A stretch of DNA of 64,000 nucleotides. Source: JBBQVZ01 sp963695975 (lineage in GTDB: Bacteria; Actinomycetota; UBA4738; HRBIN12). A program made the position numbers and the translations under genes. This document shows positions 45,518-53,860 of this stretch, one piece after another (position 1 is the first letter of the stretch; each line of letters opens with the position of its first letter). The stretch is taken from NCBI GenBank assembly GCA_963695975.1, contig CAVOIB010000002.1:310001-374000 (forward strand). The letters run 5' to 3'. The notes beneath the pieces are model-generated. The model worked only from the letters and a program-made list of their open reading frames with translations, was not told the DNA's origin and made no database searches.

Positions 45518-45537
45518 CTAGTCTGTCTCAGACTAGT
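45517..45537. terminator. Bidirectional terminator hairpin, copy 2
   Basis: ACTAGTCTG-tct-CAGACTAGT forms a 9-bp stem beginning on the last base of the ctpE stop and reaching into the end of lepB. Arm sequence is identical to the hairpin at 28542. Confidence 0.65.
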
Positions 45538-46183
45538 GCAACAAGCCGAACCGTGACGGGGGCCAGATCCTGATGAATGCCTTCCCGATCACCTTGTCCA
45601 TCGGGACGTAGCCCAGGCCGAAACGCGAGTCGAGCGAGTTCCCTCGATTGTCCCCCATCACGAACAGTTTGCCGGCCGGCACGGTCACCGGGTCGAACGG
45701 CCGCGTCTTCTGGGCGAGGTAGGGCTCGTCGAGCTTCACGCCGTTCACGTAGACGGCGCCGTTCTTGCCCTCGACCGTTTCACCGGGCAGGCCGATCACG
45801 CGCTTGATGAAATCCTCGTTCTCGGGCTGTTGGAACCCCATGCCCTGGAACAGCCAGTGGAAGAATCCTCCGACGACCCCGCGGTCGGGCACGTCCTGTG
45901 GGTTCGGGTTCTCGAACACGATGATGTCGCCGCGCCGTGGATCGTGGAGGTAATACGGGATCTTGTTCACGAGGACGCGGTCGCCCTCCTGGAGCGTCGG
46001 CTCCATCGACGGGCTCGGGATGAAGAACGCCTGGAAGAGGAACGTCCTGATCAGGAGCGCCAGGACGAACGCCATGAGGATGAGCCCGGGGATCTCGCCG
46101 AGGAAGCCGAGGAATCCCCCACCAGATGCGCGACGTCCCTTGGGCTCTGGGGCTTCGAGCGACTGGCGTTCGTCGGTCTTCAT
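45533..46183 (-). CDS. lepB: Signal peptidase I
   Basis: A 216-residue membrane protease. One helix (about 28-50, GLILMAFVLALLIRTFLFQAFF) precedes the catalytic Ser in PSPSMEPTLQEGD. The general-base Lys lies in DFIKRVIGLPGE, and VMGDNRGNSLDSR is box E. It cleaves Sec and Tat signal peptides on the outer membrane face, including those of exported proteins in this window. Confidence 0.93.
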   Translation of the reverse strand: MKTDERQSLEAPEPKGRRASGGGFLGFLGEIPGLILMAFVLALLIRTFLFQAFFIPSPSMEPTLQEGDRVLVNKIPYYLHDPRRGDIIVFENPNPQDVPDRGVVGGFFHWLFQGMGFQQPENEDFIKRVIGLPGETVEGKNGAVYVNGVKLDEPYLAQKTRPFDPVTVPAGKLFVMGDNRGNSLDSRFGLGYVPMDKVIGKAFIRIWPPSRFGLLH

Positions 46184-46235
46184 CGGTAAAGGGTACCGGT
46201 GTGCGGTCGGGGAGACGGTCGTTCCTCGTCTCCCA

Positions 46236-47321
46236 TCAAGGGACGGCCAACCTCACCTCAACCGCTTTGAAGGAGGCCCACACCGTCCCGCCTTCGAGGA
46301 GGCCGAGCCGACCGACCGATCCTCGGGTCACCTCGGCCACCACAGGAGGGGCGGTGTTCAGCCGCACACGGGCTCGTTCCCCCTCCATCGCGATCTCGGC
46401 GATCGCCCCGTGCAGGACGTTGCGGGCCGAGCCCTCGGGTTCGGTGACGTGCAACGCCACGTCGGCGGGACGCAGCACGGCCAAGACATCCTCGAGCGGC
46501 GCGTGCGGCAGATCTTCCGGCCACGGCACGACCACGTCGCCCTCGGAGGTCACGACCCGCCCGGCTCCGTCGCCGATCGGCTCCAGTCGCCCGGCGAACA
46601 GGTTCACGCCGACGAGGTCAGCTACGTACGGGGTCCGGGGGGCGTTGCGGAGCTCGTCCGGCGTTCCGCGTTGGGTGACCCTTCCCTGCTCCAAGACGAC
46701 GATCGAGTCGGCGAGCGTCATCGCTTCCACGGGATCGTGGGTGACCAACACGCGCACGCCCGAGAACGCTCCGAGGATCGAACGGATCAGCGGACGGAGC
46801 TCCGATCGCGCGCGGACGTCGAGCGAGGTGGTCGGCTCGTCCAGCAGCAGCAGCCGCGGCTCGTGGATCAGGGCGCGAGCGAGGGCGACGCGCTGGGCCT
46901 CGCCACCTGAGAGCTCGTCGGGCCGAGCGTCGGAGCGATCCGCAGGGAACCCGAGCCGTCCCAGGAGGTCGTTCGCCTGATCGCGTGCCCCCGGCTTCGG
47001 CACGCCGCGAGCTCGGAGCGGGAACGCCACGTTCTCTGTCGCGGATAGGTGGGGGAAGAGGAGGCCGTTCTGGAACACGACGCCAACCTGGCGCTCCTCG
47101 GGCGGGGTGAACCTGCCGGTGGGCACGTCGATCCACGCGTCGCCGTCCAAAGAGATCCACCCGTCGTCGGGGTCGGCCAGGCCGGCGAGGCACTCCACCA
47201 CGGTCGACTTGCCGGCCCCGTTCGGACCGAGGAGCGCGACGGTCGTGCCCTCGCCGGCCTCGAGATCGGCGTGGATCTGGAGATCGCCCCGCGTGATCCA
47301 GATCCCGACCGACAGCGTCAT
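46236..47321 (-). CDS. modC: Molybdate ABC transporter ATPase
   Basis: A 361-residue ABC ATPase. Walker A is GPNGAGKSTVV, the signature LSGGEAQRVALAR, Walker B RLLLLDEPTTSLD, and the H-loop LVTHDP. A C-terminal Mop/TOBE-like domain (about 285-361) would bind oxyanion. It couples to modB (ATGA). Confidence 0.92.
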   Translation of the reverse strand: MTLSVGIWITRGDLQIHADLEAGEGTTVALLGPNGAGKSTVVECLAGLADPDDGWISLDGDAWIDVPTGRFTPPEERQVGVVFQNGLLFPHLSATENVAFPLRARGVPKPGARDQANDLLGRLGFPADRSDARPDELSGGEAQRVALARALIHEPRLLLLDEPTTSLDVRARSELRPLIRSILGAFSGVRVLVTHDPVEAMTLADSIVVLEQGRVTQRGTPDELRNAPRTPYVADLVGVNLFAGRLEPIGDGAGRVVTSEGDVVVPWPEDLPHAPLEDVLAVLRPADVALHVTEPEGSARNVLHGAIAEIAMEGERARVRLNTAPPVVAEVTRGSVGRLGLLEGGTVWASFKAVEVRLAVP

Positions 47322-48109
47322 CGCGCGAAGATCCGATCACGCATCGCCACGAGCACGAACAGCGAGAGAACGACGAGGATGAGGGAGATGAGGATCGCCG
47401 CTCCGGGATCGGTTTGCCGGGCTTGATAGACGGCGAGCGGTAGCGTCTGTGTCCGCCCCGCCAGGTTCCCAGCGAACGTGATCGTCGCGCCGAACTCCCC
47501 GAGCGCGCGCGCCCACGCCAGGACGAGTCCGGCGACCAGTTGCGGGCGCAGGAGAGGGATCGTCACTCGCCGCAGCACGTACCACCGCGAAGCGCCCATC
47601 GCGGCCGCCGCTCGTTCGAAGCGAGGGTCGAGCGAACGGAGCCCTGACTCGGTCGCGAGGATCACGAGCGGGATCGACACGAACGTGGTCGCCGCGATCG
47701 CTCCCCAGATCGTGAACGTCAGCTGGATCCCGAGCCCGTGGAGCCACCGACCGACGACGCCGCTGCGACCGAGCGCCGCCAGCAAGCCGACCCCGCCGAC
47801 CACCGGGGGCAAGACGAGCGGAAGGATCACGAGCGCGCGAACGAACGACCGTCCGGGGATCCGCCCGCGCGCGAGCACCCAGGCTACGGGAGCCCCAAGA
47901 ACGAACGAGAGGCCCGCAGCTGCGATCGACACGACGATCGACAGTCGCAGCGCGGTCCAGGCACCTGCCGACGAAAGCTGATCCAGGAGATCGGACCAGG
48001 GAGCACGGATCAGAAGCGCCGCGATCGGTACGCCGATGAACGCGATGCCGATGACGGCGAGTACGGCGATCGGCAGCGGCGTCGCCCGCCGCAGGGAAGG
48101 AACCGCCAT
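47318..48109 (-). CDS. modB: Molybdate ABC transporter permease
   Basis: A 263-residue permease with about six helices. The EAA-type loop contacting ModC reads RALGEFGATITFAGN. The ModB-type end LAGRTQTLPLAVYQAR is present. It starts 11 bases after modA and overlaps modC. Confidence 0.93.
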   Translation of the reverse strand: MAVPSLRRATPLPIAVLAVIGIAFIGVPIAALLIRAPWSDLLDQLSSAGAWTALRLSIVVSIAAAGLSFVLGAPVAWVLARGRIPGRSFVRALVILPLVLPPVVGGVGLLAALGRSGVVGRWLHGLGIQLTFTIWGAIAATTFVSIPLVILATESGLRSLDPRFERAAAAMGASRWYVLRRVTIPLLRPQLVAGLVLAWARALGEFGATITFAGNLAGRTQTLPLAVYQARQTDPGAAILISLILVVLSLFVLVAMRDRIFAR

Positions 48110-48120
48110 GTGAGGGAAGC

Positions 48121-48927
48121 CTATGACGACGGCGGAGGCAGGAAGCCGTACTCGGCCAATGTTGTCTGACCCGCCGACCCGGTTACGTAGTCGACGAAGG
48201 CCTGGGAAACATCGGCGTTCGGCGATCCGGCGATGGCCGCGATCGGATACGTCGCGATCACGTTCACGCTGTCGGCGATCTCGACGGCGTTCACCTGAGG
48301 CGCGACCGTGCTCGTCACGTCCGAGATGTAAACGATGGCAGCGTCGCCCTCGCCCGCGGTGATCTTCGCGACGACGGAGGCGTCGTCCTCCTCATTGGAG
48401 ACCACGTTCGCCATGACGGGCTTCGTGATCCCCGCGGTGTCGAGCGCCTGGCGAGCGTAGTCGCCGGCCGGCACCCCCTCGGCCGCCAGGACCACCTGCA
48501 AACCTGGGTTGGCAAGGTCCGCCAAGCCCGTGATGTTCGCGGGGTTGTCCGGCGGCGTGATGATCAGCAGCTCGTTCTGCGCGAAGTCCGCCCGGCCACT
48601 CACGCCGACCTTGTCGCTCACCTCGTCCATGTAGGTGCCGCTCGCTGATGCGAACACGTCGGCGGTTCCCTCCGTCTCGATCGCTGCGGCGAGGTCGCCG
48701 GAGGACCCGAAGTTGAACGCGACCTTCGTGCCAGGGTTCGCCGCCTCGAAGTCGGTGCCGATCTGGGTGAAGGCCGCGGTGAGCGAGGACGCCGCGAACA
48801 CCGTGAGGTTGGTCGCCTCTACGGAACCAGACGTGCTCCTCGCCTGGTCGCTCTCGTTCGAGCTACACGCCACGAGCGCGAGTGAGACGCAAGCGAGGAC
48901 CGCGAGCAACGGCTTGACTCGTATCAT
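48121..48927 (-). CDS. modA: Molybdate-binding lipoprotein
   Basis: A 268-residue substrate-binding protein. The lipobox LALVACSS (Cys about 22) gives a membrane-tethered lipoprotein. The binding domain has VFAASSLTAAFTQIG, FNFGSSGDLAAAIE, and GDAAIVYISDV. Ser/Ala at the first sites match ModA, which binds molybdate or tungstate. GGGAGG precedes the ATG. Confidence 0.93.
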   Translation of the reverse strand: MIRVKPLLAVLACVSLALVACSSNESDQARSTSGSVEATNLTVFAASSLTAAFTQIGTDFEAANPGTKVAFNFGSSGDLAAAIETEGTADVFASASGTYMDEVSDKVGVSGRADFAQNELLIITPPDNPANITGLADLANPGLQVVLAAEGVPAGDYARQALDTAGITKPVMANVVSNEEDDASVVAKITAGEGDAAIVYISDVTSTVAPQVNAVEIADSVNVIATYPIAAIAGSPNADVSQAFVDYVTGSAGQTTLAEYGFLPPPSS

Positions 48928-48960
48928 CCAGCCTCCCGTGAGTAGGAGGGTAGGATAGAA

Positions 48961-49020
48961 GGTTCCAGGCCATCACCGCAAGGAAAACCCTGCGAAGATA
49001 AGGTGTTAACCTTGGTACCG
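48961..49020. promoter_or_regulatory. Divergent modA / Mop promoter region
   Basis: About 110 bases separate modA from the Mop gene. It holds an inverted arm pair AAGGT-gtta-ACCTT around 49001-49014 and a candidate minus-strand promoter (TTGCGG, 18 bases, TATCCT). The MerR-Mop protein encoded next door is the natural regulator, but no site is proven. Confidence 0.35.
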
Positions 49021-49037
49021 GACGGAGGAGAGACAAC

Positions 49038-49244
49038 GTGGAAACGAGTGCGCGGAATCAGTTGCGAGGAACCGTGAGCGCGGTTTCGATCGGTGCAGTG
49101 ATGGCCGAGGTGATCGTGGACGTGAACGGGTTCGATGTGGTCGCGGCGATCACGAAGGATTCGGCTGAACGCTTGGCACTGGCCAAGGGCAAGTCAGTCG
49201 TCGCGATCATCAAAGCGACCGACGTCATGATCGGCATCGACTAG
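49038..49244 (+). CDS. Molbindin (single Mop domain protein)
   Basis: A 68-residue Mop/TOBE protein (NQLRGTVSAVSIGAVMAEVIVDVNG..., ASERLALAKGKSVVAIIKATDVMIGID pattern). Such molbindins store molybdate as hexamers in the cytoplasm. GTG 49038 follows GGAGGAGAG. It is divergent from modA and convergent, two bases apart, with the MerR-Mop gene. Confidence 0.9.
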   Translation: METSARNQLRGTVSAVSIGAVMAEVIVDVNGFDVVAAITKDSAERLALAKGKSVVAIIKATDVMIGID

Positions 49245-49246
49245 CG

Positions 49247-49636
49247 CTACTCGGGTAGGTTCACCATCACGCTCGTGGCCTTCACCGTCGCGACGGCCTC
49301 CATCCCCGGTTCTAGCCCGAGCTGATCCACGGCCTCCCGCGTGATGAACGCCAGGACCCGGTGCGGACCTGCCTGGATCTCCACCGTCGCCGAGAGCTTG
49401 TCGCGCTTGATCTCGGTGATCACGCCGCGGAACCGGTTGCGAGCGCTCCCGGCGGCGATCGGCTCCAGGCTCCGATCCGCCGCGAGCAACCGCGCCACCT
49501 CCGATGCGGGCACCAGGCGCTGACCGCCCGTTGAGCGCTGCGTCGTCAGCCTGCCGCTCCGCTCCCAGCGGCGAAGCGTCTCCACGCGAACGCCGAGGAT
49601 GTCCGCCGCCTCGCCGATCCGATACGTGTCCGGCAT
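49247..49636 (-). CDS. MerR-type HTH fused to a Mop domain, molybdate regulator
   Basis: A 129-residue protein. The N-terminal helix-turn-helix (YRIGEAADILGVRVETLRR, then WERSGRL) is of MerR/excisionase type. A Mop/TOBE domain covers about residues 62-129 (RNRFRGVITEIKRDKLSATVE, ATVKATSVMVNLPE). This design replaces ModE: the Mop domain would sense molybdate and the HTH would control the mod genes. It ends two bases from the molbindin gene. Confidence 0.85.
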   Translation of the reverse strand: MPDTYRIGEAADILGVRVETLRRWERSGRLTTQRSTGGQRLVPASEVARLLAADRSLEPIAAGSARNRFRGVITEIKRDKLSATVEIQAGPHRVLAFITREAVDQLGLEPGMEAVATVKATSVMVNLPE

Positions 49637-49662
49637 CGCGCCAGATGTTAGAGCCCTGTCGC

Positions 49663-50637
49663 CTAGACCGCGAACCGGACGTGAAGGATGTCGCCCTCGC
49701 GCACCTCGTAGTCCTTGCCCTCCACACGGAGCTTCCCGGCAGCCTTCGCGGCCTCCATCGACCCGACCGCCACCAGCTCGTCGTAGCCGATCACCTCCGC
49801 ACGGATGAACCCACGCTGAAGGTCGGTGTGGATCACGCCCGACGCCTCCGGGGCGTGCGCGCCGCGTCGCACCTCCCACGCCCGCGTTTCGTCCTCGCCG
49901 GTGGTCAGGAAGGTGATGAGGTCCAGGGCGCGGTAGCACGCCGCGATCACGGTCTCGAGCCCCGGCTCGTCAACACCGAATTCCTCGAGCAGCGCTCGAG
50001 CTTCATCGGGATCCATCTCAGCCGTCTCCGCCTCGATCGATGCGAACACCCCGACCGCGTCGACGAGCTCGGGCGGCACGTCGGTCCCCTCCTCGAGGTT
50101 TGCGATCACGATCTCCGGCTTCTGCGTGAGGGCGGCGATCCCGCGGAGCTCCGCGATCACGTGCTCGTCGAGCTTCGCCTCGCGGAGGGGCGTCTCCGTC
50201 TCCAGGGCGGCGTGGGCCGCGCGCAACGCGGCCGCCTCCGGGGTCGTCTTGCCTTTCGCGCGTTTCTCGGCCTTGTGCAGCGCAGAGTCGACCACGGCGA
50301 GGTCGGCGAGCAGGAGGTCTGCGCGAACGGTCGCCAGTTCCTGCCCAGGTGCCGCGTCAGCGCCGAAGCACCGGATCACGAGCGCCAGCGCGTCGGACTC
50401 GCGGAGCTTCGCGATCCCCTGCGCGGAGGACGTCCCTCCCGGCACGTCGACGAACCGTACCTGCGCGGCAACGGTCTTCTTCGAACGCTCCATCTCCGTC
50501 AGGACGGCCAGCCGCGGGTCCGGCACGGGGACGACCGCGACGTTGGCCTGCCCGCCGTGCGACCCGGCACGGGTGAGGGCCGTGAAGAGCGTCGACTTTC
50601 CCGAGAACGGCACGCCGACGAGTCCGATGTCCTTCAC
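49663..50637 (-). CDS. ychF: YchF-like P-loop ATPase
   Basis: A 324-residue YchF/Obg-family protein ending in a TGS domain (GVIHTDLQRGFIRAEVIGYDEL, KLRVEGKDYEVREGDILHVRF). The P-loop reads GVPFSGKSTLF where most YchF have NVGKST. VIRCFG matches the family's VVRCF. It is about 40 residues shorter than typical YchF (about 363). It may have a slightly different nucleotide preference. GTG 50637 is the start. Confidence 0.82.
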   Translation of the reverse strand: MKDIGLVGVPFSGKSTLFTALTRAGSHGGQANVAVVPVPDPRLAVLTEMERSKKTVAAQVRFVDVPGGTSSAQGIAKLRESDALALVIRCFGADAAPGQELATVRADLLLADLAVVDSALHKAEKRAKGKTTPEAAALRAAHAALETETPLREAKLDEHVIAELRGIAALTQKPEIVIANLEEGTDVPPELVDAVGVFASIEAETAEMDPDEARALLEEFGVDEPGLETVIAACYRALDLITFLTTGEDETRAWEVRRGAHAPEASGVIHTDLQRGFIRAEVIGYDELVAVGSMEAAKAAGKLRVEGKDYEVREGDILHVRFAV

Positions 50638-50700
50638 GGGGCGCGAGCGTAGCAGTCGCGCTGGCTCCGGATGGACCGCCGGATTCGCCGGATCGACCGG

Positions 50701-50784
50701 CCGATATCGCCGGATGGACGCCCGATATCGCCGGATGGACGCCCGATATCGCCGGATGGACGCCCGATATCGCCGGATGGACCG
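50701..50784. repeat. Four tandem 21-bp repeats with embedded CGATATCG palindromes
   Basis: CCGATATCGCCGGATGGACGC repeats four times (50701, 50722, 50743, 50764), the last copy ending CCG. Degenerate copies precede it from about 50668. Each unit carries the 8-bp palindrome CGATATCG, spaced exactly 21 bases. It lies about 65-150 bases upstream of the ychF start. Confidence 0.9.
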
Positions 50785-51055
50785 GCCCGGCGTCCCCGGA
50801 CGGGGGGCGGAGCATCCGCCCTTCGGCCAGGAAACTCCGGCCGTTCGGTCAGTGCTCCCGTGTCGGTCGTTTCGCCGATGTTGAGTGGGAGACCAGGCGG
50901 TGGCGGGGTGCCGCCAGACCCACCCCGCCCCGCCGGGTCCTCTTATCGGCAGGCGGTCTGGGTCATGGGTCTGGTGCGGTCTGGCCGATCGTGCGGACGG
51001 GCGGGGATCCGACGGCCCCGTCCGTCCGCCGTTCTTCACCCGCCGTGCGAACGGA

Positions 51056-51083
51056 CGAGGCCGGGGCTCATGCCCCGGCCTCG
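51056..51083 (-). terminator. Terminator hairpin of sodN
   Basis: CGAGGCCGGGGC-tcat-GCCCCGGCCTCG gives a perfect 12-bp stem 26 bases past the sodN stop. There is no U-tract, as is common in high-GC genomes. Confidence 0.65.
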
Positions 51084-51108
51084 GGTGGTTCTGGGCTCCC
51101 GCTCGCGC

Positions 51109-51507
51109 CTACGACTTGGTCTCCCAGAAGATCTTCGCGATCTCGTCGATGGCGTTCAGGAGCTCCTGGCCCTGCGCGGGGTCCTCGCTCTTCTTCGCGG
51201 CGCCGGCGAGCTTCGTCGCGTTCCAGAACTTGTCGTGCAGCTCCGGGAAGCGCTCGAGGTGCTCGGGCTTGAAGTAGTCGGTCCACAGCACCCACAGGTG
51301 CTCCTTGACCATGGTCGCGCGCTCTTCCTTGATCGCGATCGCGCGCTCCTTGAACACCGGGTCGTCCGAGCCCGCGTACTTCTCCTGGCAGGCCTTCACG
51401 GACTCGGCCTCGATGCGCGCCTGCGCCGGGTCGTACACGCCGCACGGGAGATCGCAGTGCGCGTGAACGGTGCGGGTAGGCTTCAGCGATCGTTCGAGGA
51501 TGGACAT
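51109..51507 (-). CDS. sodN: Nickel superoxide dismutase
   Basis: A 132-residue precursor. After a 16-residue leader comes the Ni-hook HCDLPCGVYDP, whose His1, Cys2 and Cys6 bind nickel once the leader is removed. The rest is a four-helix bundle (ARIEAESVKACQEKY...). GGAAGGAGG precedes the ATG. The leader is cut by the protease encoded divergently. Confidence 0.96.
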   Translation of the reverse strand: MSILERSLKPTRTVHAHCDLPCGVYDPAQARIEAESVKACQEKYAGSDDPVFKERAIAIKEERATMVKEHLWVLWTDYFKPEHLERFPELHDKFWNATKLAGAAKKSEDPAQGQELLNAIDEIAKIFWETKS

Positions 51508-51565
51508 GACGCCTCCTTCCGATGGGCCAACCCCCGAAACCTACCACCGCGGTCGGAAACGAACC

Positions 51566-51991
51566 GTGGGCGCTGGCGCGGCGGTCGGCGTCGGTCTGGC
51601 GATCGTCTGGGCATGCGTTCGTTGGCGACCGTCCCGCCTGGCTATCGAGGGGGGCAGCATGGCCCCGACGCTTGCCCCGGGGGATTGGGCGATGGCCGTG
51701 CCACTGCGTCGCCCGCGTCTCGGCGACGTCGTGGTCGTCGAACACCCCGGTAGACCTGGGTACGAGATGGTGAAGCGGATCCGAGGCGCGCCCGGCGATC
51801 GCATCGGCGACCGTACGCTCGGCGCCGACGAATGGTGGGTGGAAGGCGACTTCGCCGTGGCATCCACGGACAGCCGCCAGTTCGGTCCGGTGAGCCGGGA
51901 CGAGCTCAAGGCGAAGGTGCTGGTGATCTATGGGCCGTCGCACCGCCGCCGTCGGCTTTCGAGGACCGGGCGTTCGCCGAACGACCGATAA
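51566..51991 (+). CDS. sodX: Ni-SOD maturation protease SodX
   Basis: An S26-family (signal-peptidase-like) protease of about 141 residues. One N-terminal anchor helix (VGAGAAVGVGLAIVWACV) is followed by catalytic Ser in EGGSMAPTLAPGDW and Lys in MVKRIRGAPGD. It removes the SodN leader to expose the Ni-binding His. Starts at ATG 51500 or 51506 would overlap the sodN start head to head. GTG 51566 leaves a short promoter space and is preferred. Confidence 0.85.
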   Translation: MGAGAAVGVGLAIVWACVRWRPSRLAIEGGSMAPTLAPGDWAMAVPLRRPRLGDVVVVEHPGRPGYEMVKRIRGAPGDRIGDRTLGADEWWVEGDFAVASTDSRQFGPVSRDELKAKVLVIYGPSHRRRRLSRTGRSPNDR

Positions 51992-52002
51992 GGTGGAAGG
52001 CG

Positions 52003-52848
52003 ATGCGTGCCGACCTTCTGGGTATGCAGGACTCGCCCCTGTCGCTCGGCGTTCCCCCGCGGCCGGACATCGGCGACGGGTCGCTGCCGCCGTTCGAGCA
52101 CGACCTCGCCCCCGACTTCTTCCGTCCTCGCCGTCGGTCGAGGTTGGCCGCCGGCATCGCGCTCGTCCTCGTCTCGTTCGTGATCCTCGCCGCCGCGGGG
52201 CAGCCGCTGATCCGCGCGTGGGAGGCTCGCGGCCGGAGCCACGAGTTCACGTTCATGGCGATGCACGGCTCCGAGCCGGTCCGCTGGAACCCCTGCGAGC
52301 CGATCCACTACGTCGTGAACCTCGGGGCGGCACCGGCGGGCTCGCTCGCGGACGTCCAGGCGGCTGCGCTCGAGCTTTCCGGGGCGACGGGGATCGTGTT
52401 CGCCTACGACGGGCTCTCCGATGAGGTGCCTTCGCTCGGTCGCGACCCGTTCCAGCCGGAGCGATACGGCGACCGCTGGGCGCCGGTACTGATCGGCTGG
52501 GTCGATCCCACCACGAGCAGCTTCAACTTCGACCCGAACGGCCGGGAGGCCGCGGGCATCGCCGGTCCCCTGACACCAGGGGCCCTGCAGGACATCTACG
52601 TGAGTGGCGTGGTGGCCCTCAACGTGGCCGATCCCAACCCGCCGGGGTTCGGCTCGCCGGGGTCGCAGGGCCCCGTCCTGCTGCACGAGCTCGCGCACGT
52701 GCTCGGCCTCGGCCATATCAAGGTCCAGGGCGAGCTCATGGAGCCCTCAGGGGGAGGGGTGGCCGACTTCGGACCCGGTGACCTGGAAGGTCTCCGCGAA
52801 CTCGGGAGGTCCGCCGGGTGCCTGACAACCCCCGCCGTGCCGTCCTGA
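52003..52848 (+). CDS. Membrane-anchored matrixin-like zinc protease
   Basis: About 281 residues: a cytoplasmic lead of 43 residues, one transmembrane helix (LAAGIALVLVSFVILAAAG) and an extracellular domain with the metzincin motif HELAHVLGLGH near 239 followed by VQGELM. Basic FRPRRRS precedes the helix. The Met-turn is not secure. AAGGTGG precedes ATG 52003. It probably acts at the cell surface; substrate unknown. Confidence 0.75.
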   Translation: MRADLLGMQDSPLSLGVPPRPDIGDGSLPPFEHDLAPDFFRPRRRSRLAAGIALVLVSFVILAAAGQPLIRAWEARGRSHEFTFMAMHGSEPVRWNPCEPIHYVVNLGAAPAGSLADVQAAALELSGATGIVFAYDGLSDEVPSLGRDPFQPERYGDRWAPVLIGWVDPTTSSFNFDPNGREAAGIAGPLTPGALQDIYVSGVVALNVADPNPPGFGSPGSQGPVLLHELAHVLGLGHIKVQGELMEPSGGGVADFGPGDLEGLRELGRSAGCLTTPAVPS

Positions 52849-52955
52849 CGGGGGTTGCCTGGGCATATCCCCACCGCGTACGCTGTTGCACCTGCAAATG
52901 ATCTGCACGCGCGAACTCGGCTCCGTTGCGGCGATGATCCCCGACCGCATCTGCT

Positions 52956-52973
52956 GTCCCCGCTGAAGGGGAC
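52956..52973 (+). other. Leader stem-loop before tusA
   Basis: GTCCCC-gctgaa-GGGGAC forms a 6-bp stem 62 bases before the tusA GTG, in the 187-base gap after the protease gene. It may be an attenuator or leftover terminator. Confidence 0.35.
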
Positions 52974-53035
52974 GGCCTCGCACCCGCGCGCCCGCCCGCA
53001 CCACCCTCACCCCGACCCTCCTGGAGGTTCCTCCT

Positions 53036-53269
53036 GTGGATGTCATCACCCGCACCGTCGACGCCAAAGGTCAGTCCTGCCCCGGTCCGCTCGTCTCGCT
53101 CGCGAAGGCGCTGAAAGATGCCGAGCGCGGCGACCTGCTGGAGCTGCTCGCCTCCGACCCCGGCTCGCGTTCCGACGTTCCCAGCTGGTCCACGATCAGC
53201 GGCAACGAGCTGCTCGAGGCCGAGACCCTCGACGACGGCACGTTCCGCTACGTGGTCCGGAAGGCCTGA
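53036..53269 (+). CDS. tusA: TusA-family sulfur carrier
   Basis: A 77-residue protein with the TusA cysteine in GQSCPGPLVSLAKAL near residue 15. TusA carries sulfur as a persulfide. GGAGG precedes the GTG start. It lies four bases before a DsrE-like gene and is the first gene of a three-gene operon. Confidence 0.85.
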   Translation: MDVITRTVDAKGQSCPGPLVSLAKALKDAERGDLLELLASDPGSRSDVPSWSTISGNELLEAETLDDGTFRYVVRKA

Positions 53270-53272
53270 CCC

Positions 53273-53839
53273 GTGAGCGCGGCGACCGCGACCGAGCTCG
53301 AGCTGGCCGACCTGTACGCGCGCCTCGAGGCGTTGGAGCAGGCCCAGCACAAGCCGGTCGAGCAGAAGAACAAGCTGACGATCATCGCCTGGGGCGGCGA
53401 CCTCGACCGTATCTGGCCCACGCTGATCCTGTCGACCACCGCCGCCGCGAGCGGCATGGAGGTAAGCGTCTTCTTCACGTTCTGGGGGCTCTTCGCACTC
53501 GTGAAGGACGGCGTCCGCGTCACCGGTGACAACTGGATGCAGAAGGGCCTGTCGATCATGAACCCGGGCAACCCCGCGAAGGCCAAGCTCTCGAAGCTGA
53601 ACTTCGCGGGCGCCGGTGCCGGGATGATGAAGAAGCTCGCGAAGGACTACGGCACCCCGCAGCCGACCGAGCTCCTGGAGACGGCGCGGGACCTGGGCGT
53701 GCGGCTGATCCCGTGTCAGATGACGATGGACCTCATGGGCCTCACGTCCGACGACCTGGTCGAAGGGCTCGAGGATCCGATCGGTGCGGCCACGGCGCTG
53801 CTCGAGATGAAGGAAGCGTCCATCTCGCTCTTCATCTGA
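53273..53839 (+). CDS. DsrE/DsrF/DrsH-like protein
   Basis: A 188-residue DsrE-like fold: LTIIAWGGDLDRIWPTLILSTTAAAS, EVSVFFTFWGLFALVKD and a Cys in LIPCQMTMDLMGLTSDDL. A coiled N-terminal lead (about 1-30) precedes it. The family handles sulfur with TusA, receiving it on the conserved Cys. Neighbours fit sulfur-transfer chemistry. Confidence 0.85.
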   Translation: MSAATATELELADLYARLEALEQAQHKPVEQKNKLTIIAWGGDLDRIWPTLILSTTAAASGMEVSVFFTFWGLFALVKDGVRVTGDNWMQKGLSIMNPGNPAKAKLSKLNFAGAGAGMMKKLAKDYGTPQPTELLETARDLGVRLIPCQMTMDLMGLTSDDLVEGLEDPIGAATALLEMKEASISLFI

Positions 53840-53860
53840 GCGACGGCTAGGCTCCTCGGC

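Larger units (their letters stand above)
50638..51108. other. 471-base gap with tandem repeats, no gene supported
   Basis: The stretch between ychF and sodN holds a 21-bp tandem array, several GC-rich hairpins and a terminator for sodN. I found no rnpB, SRP or tRNA signature and no credible reading frame. The longest translations are low-complexity. Confidence 0.5.

Noticed and set aside
48928..49037. Molybdenum-cofactor riboswitch before modA or the molbindin
   Set aside because: The spacer is too short and lacks the paired elements of that riboswitch.
50701..50784. Possible CRISPR array
   Set aside because: The units are contiguous 21-mers without spacers and there are no cas genes.
50785..51055. 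Possible rnpB or SRP RNA in the ychF-sodN gap
   Set aside because: The conserved RNase P and SRP core sequences are absent.
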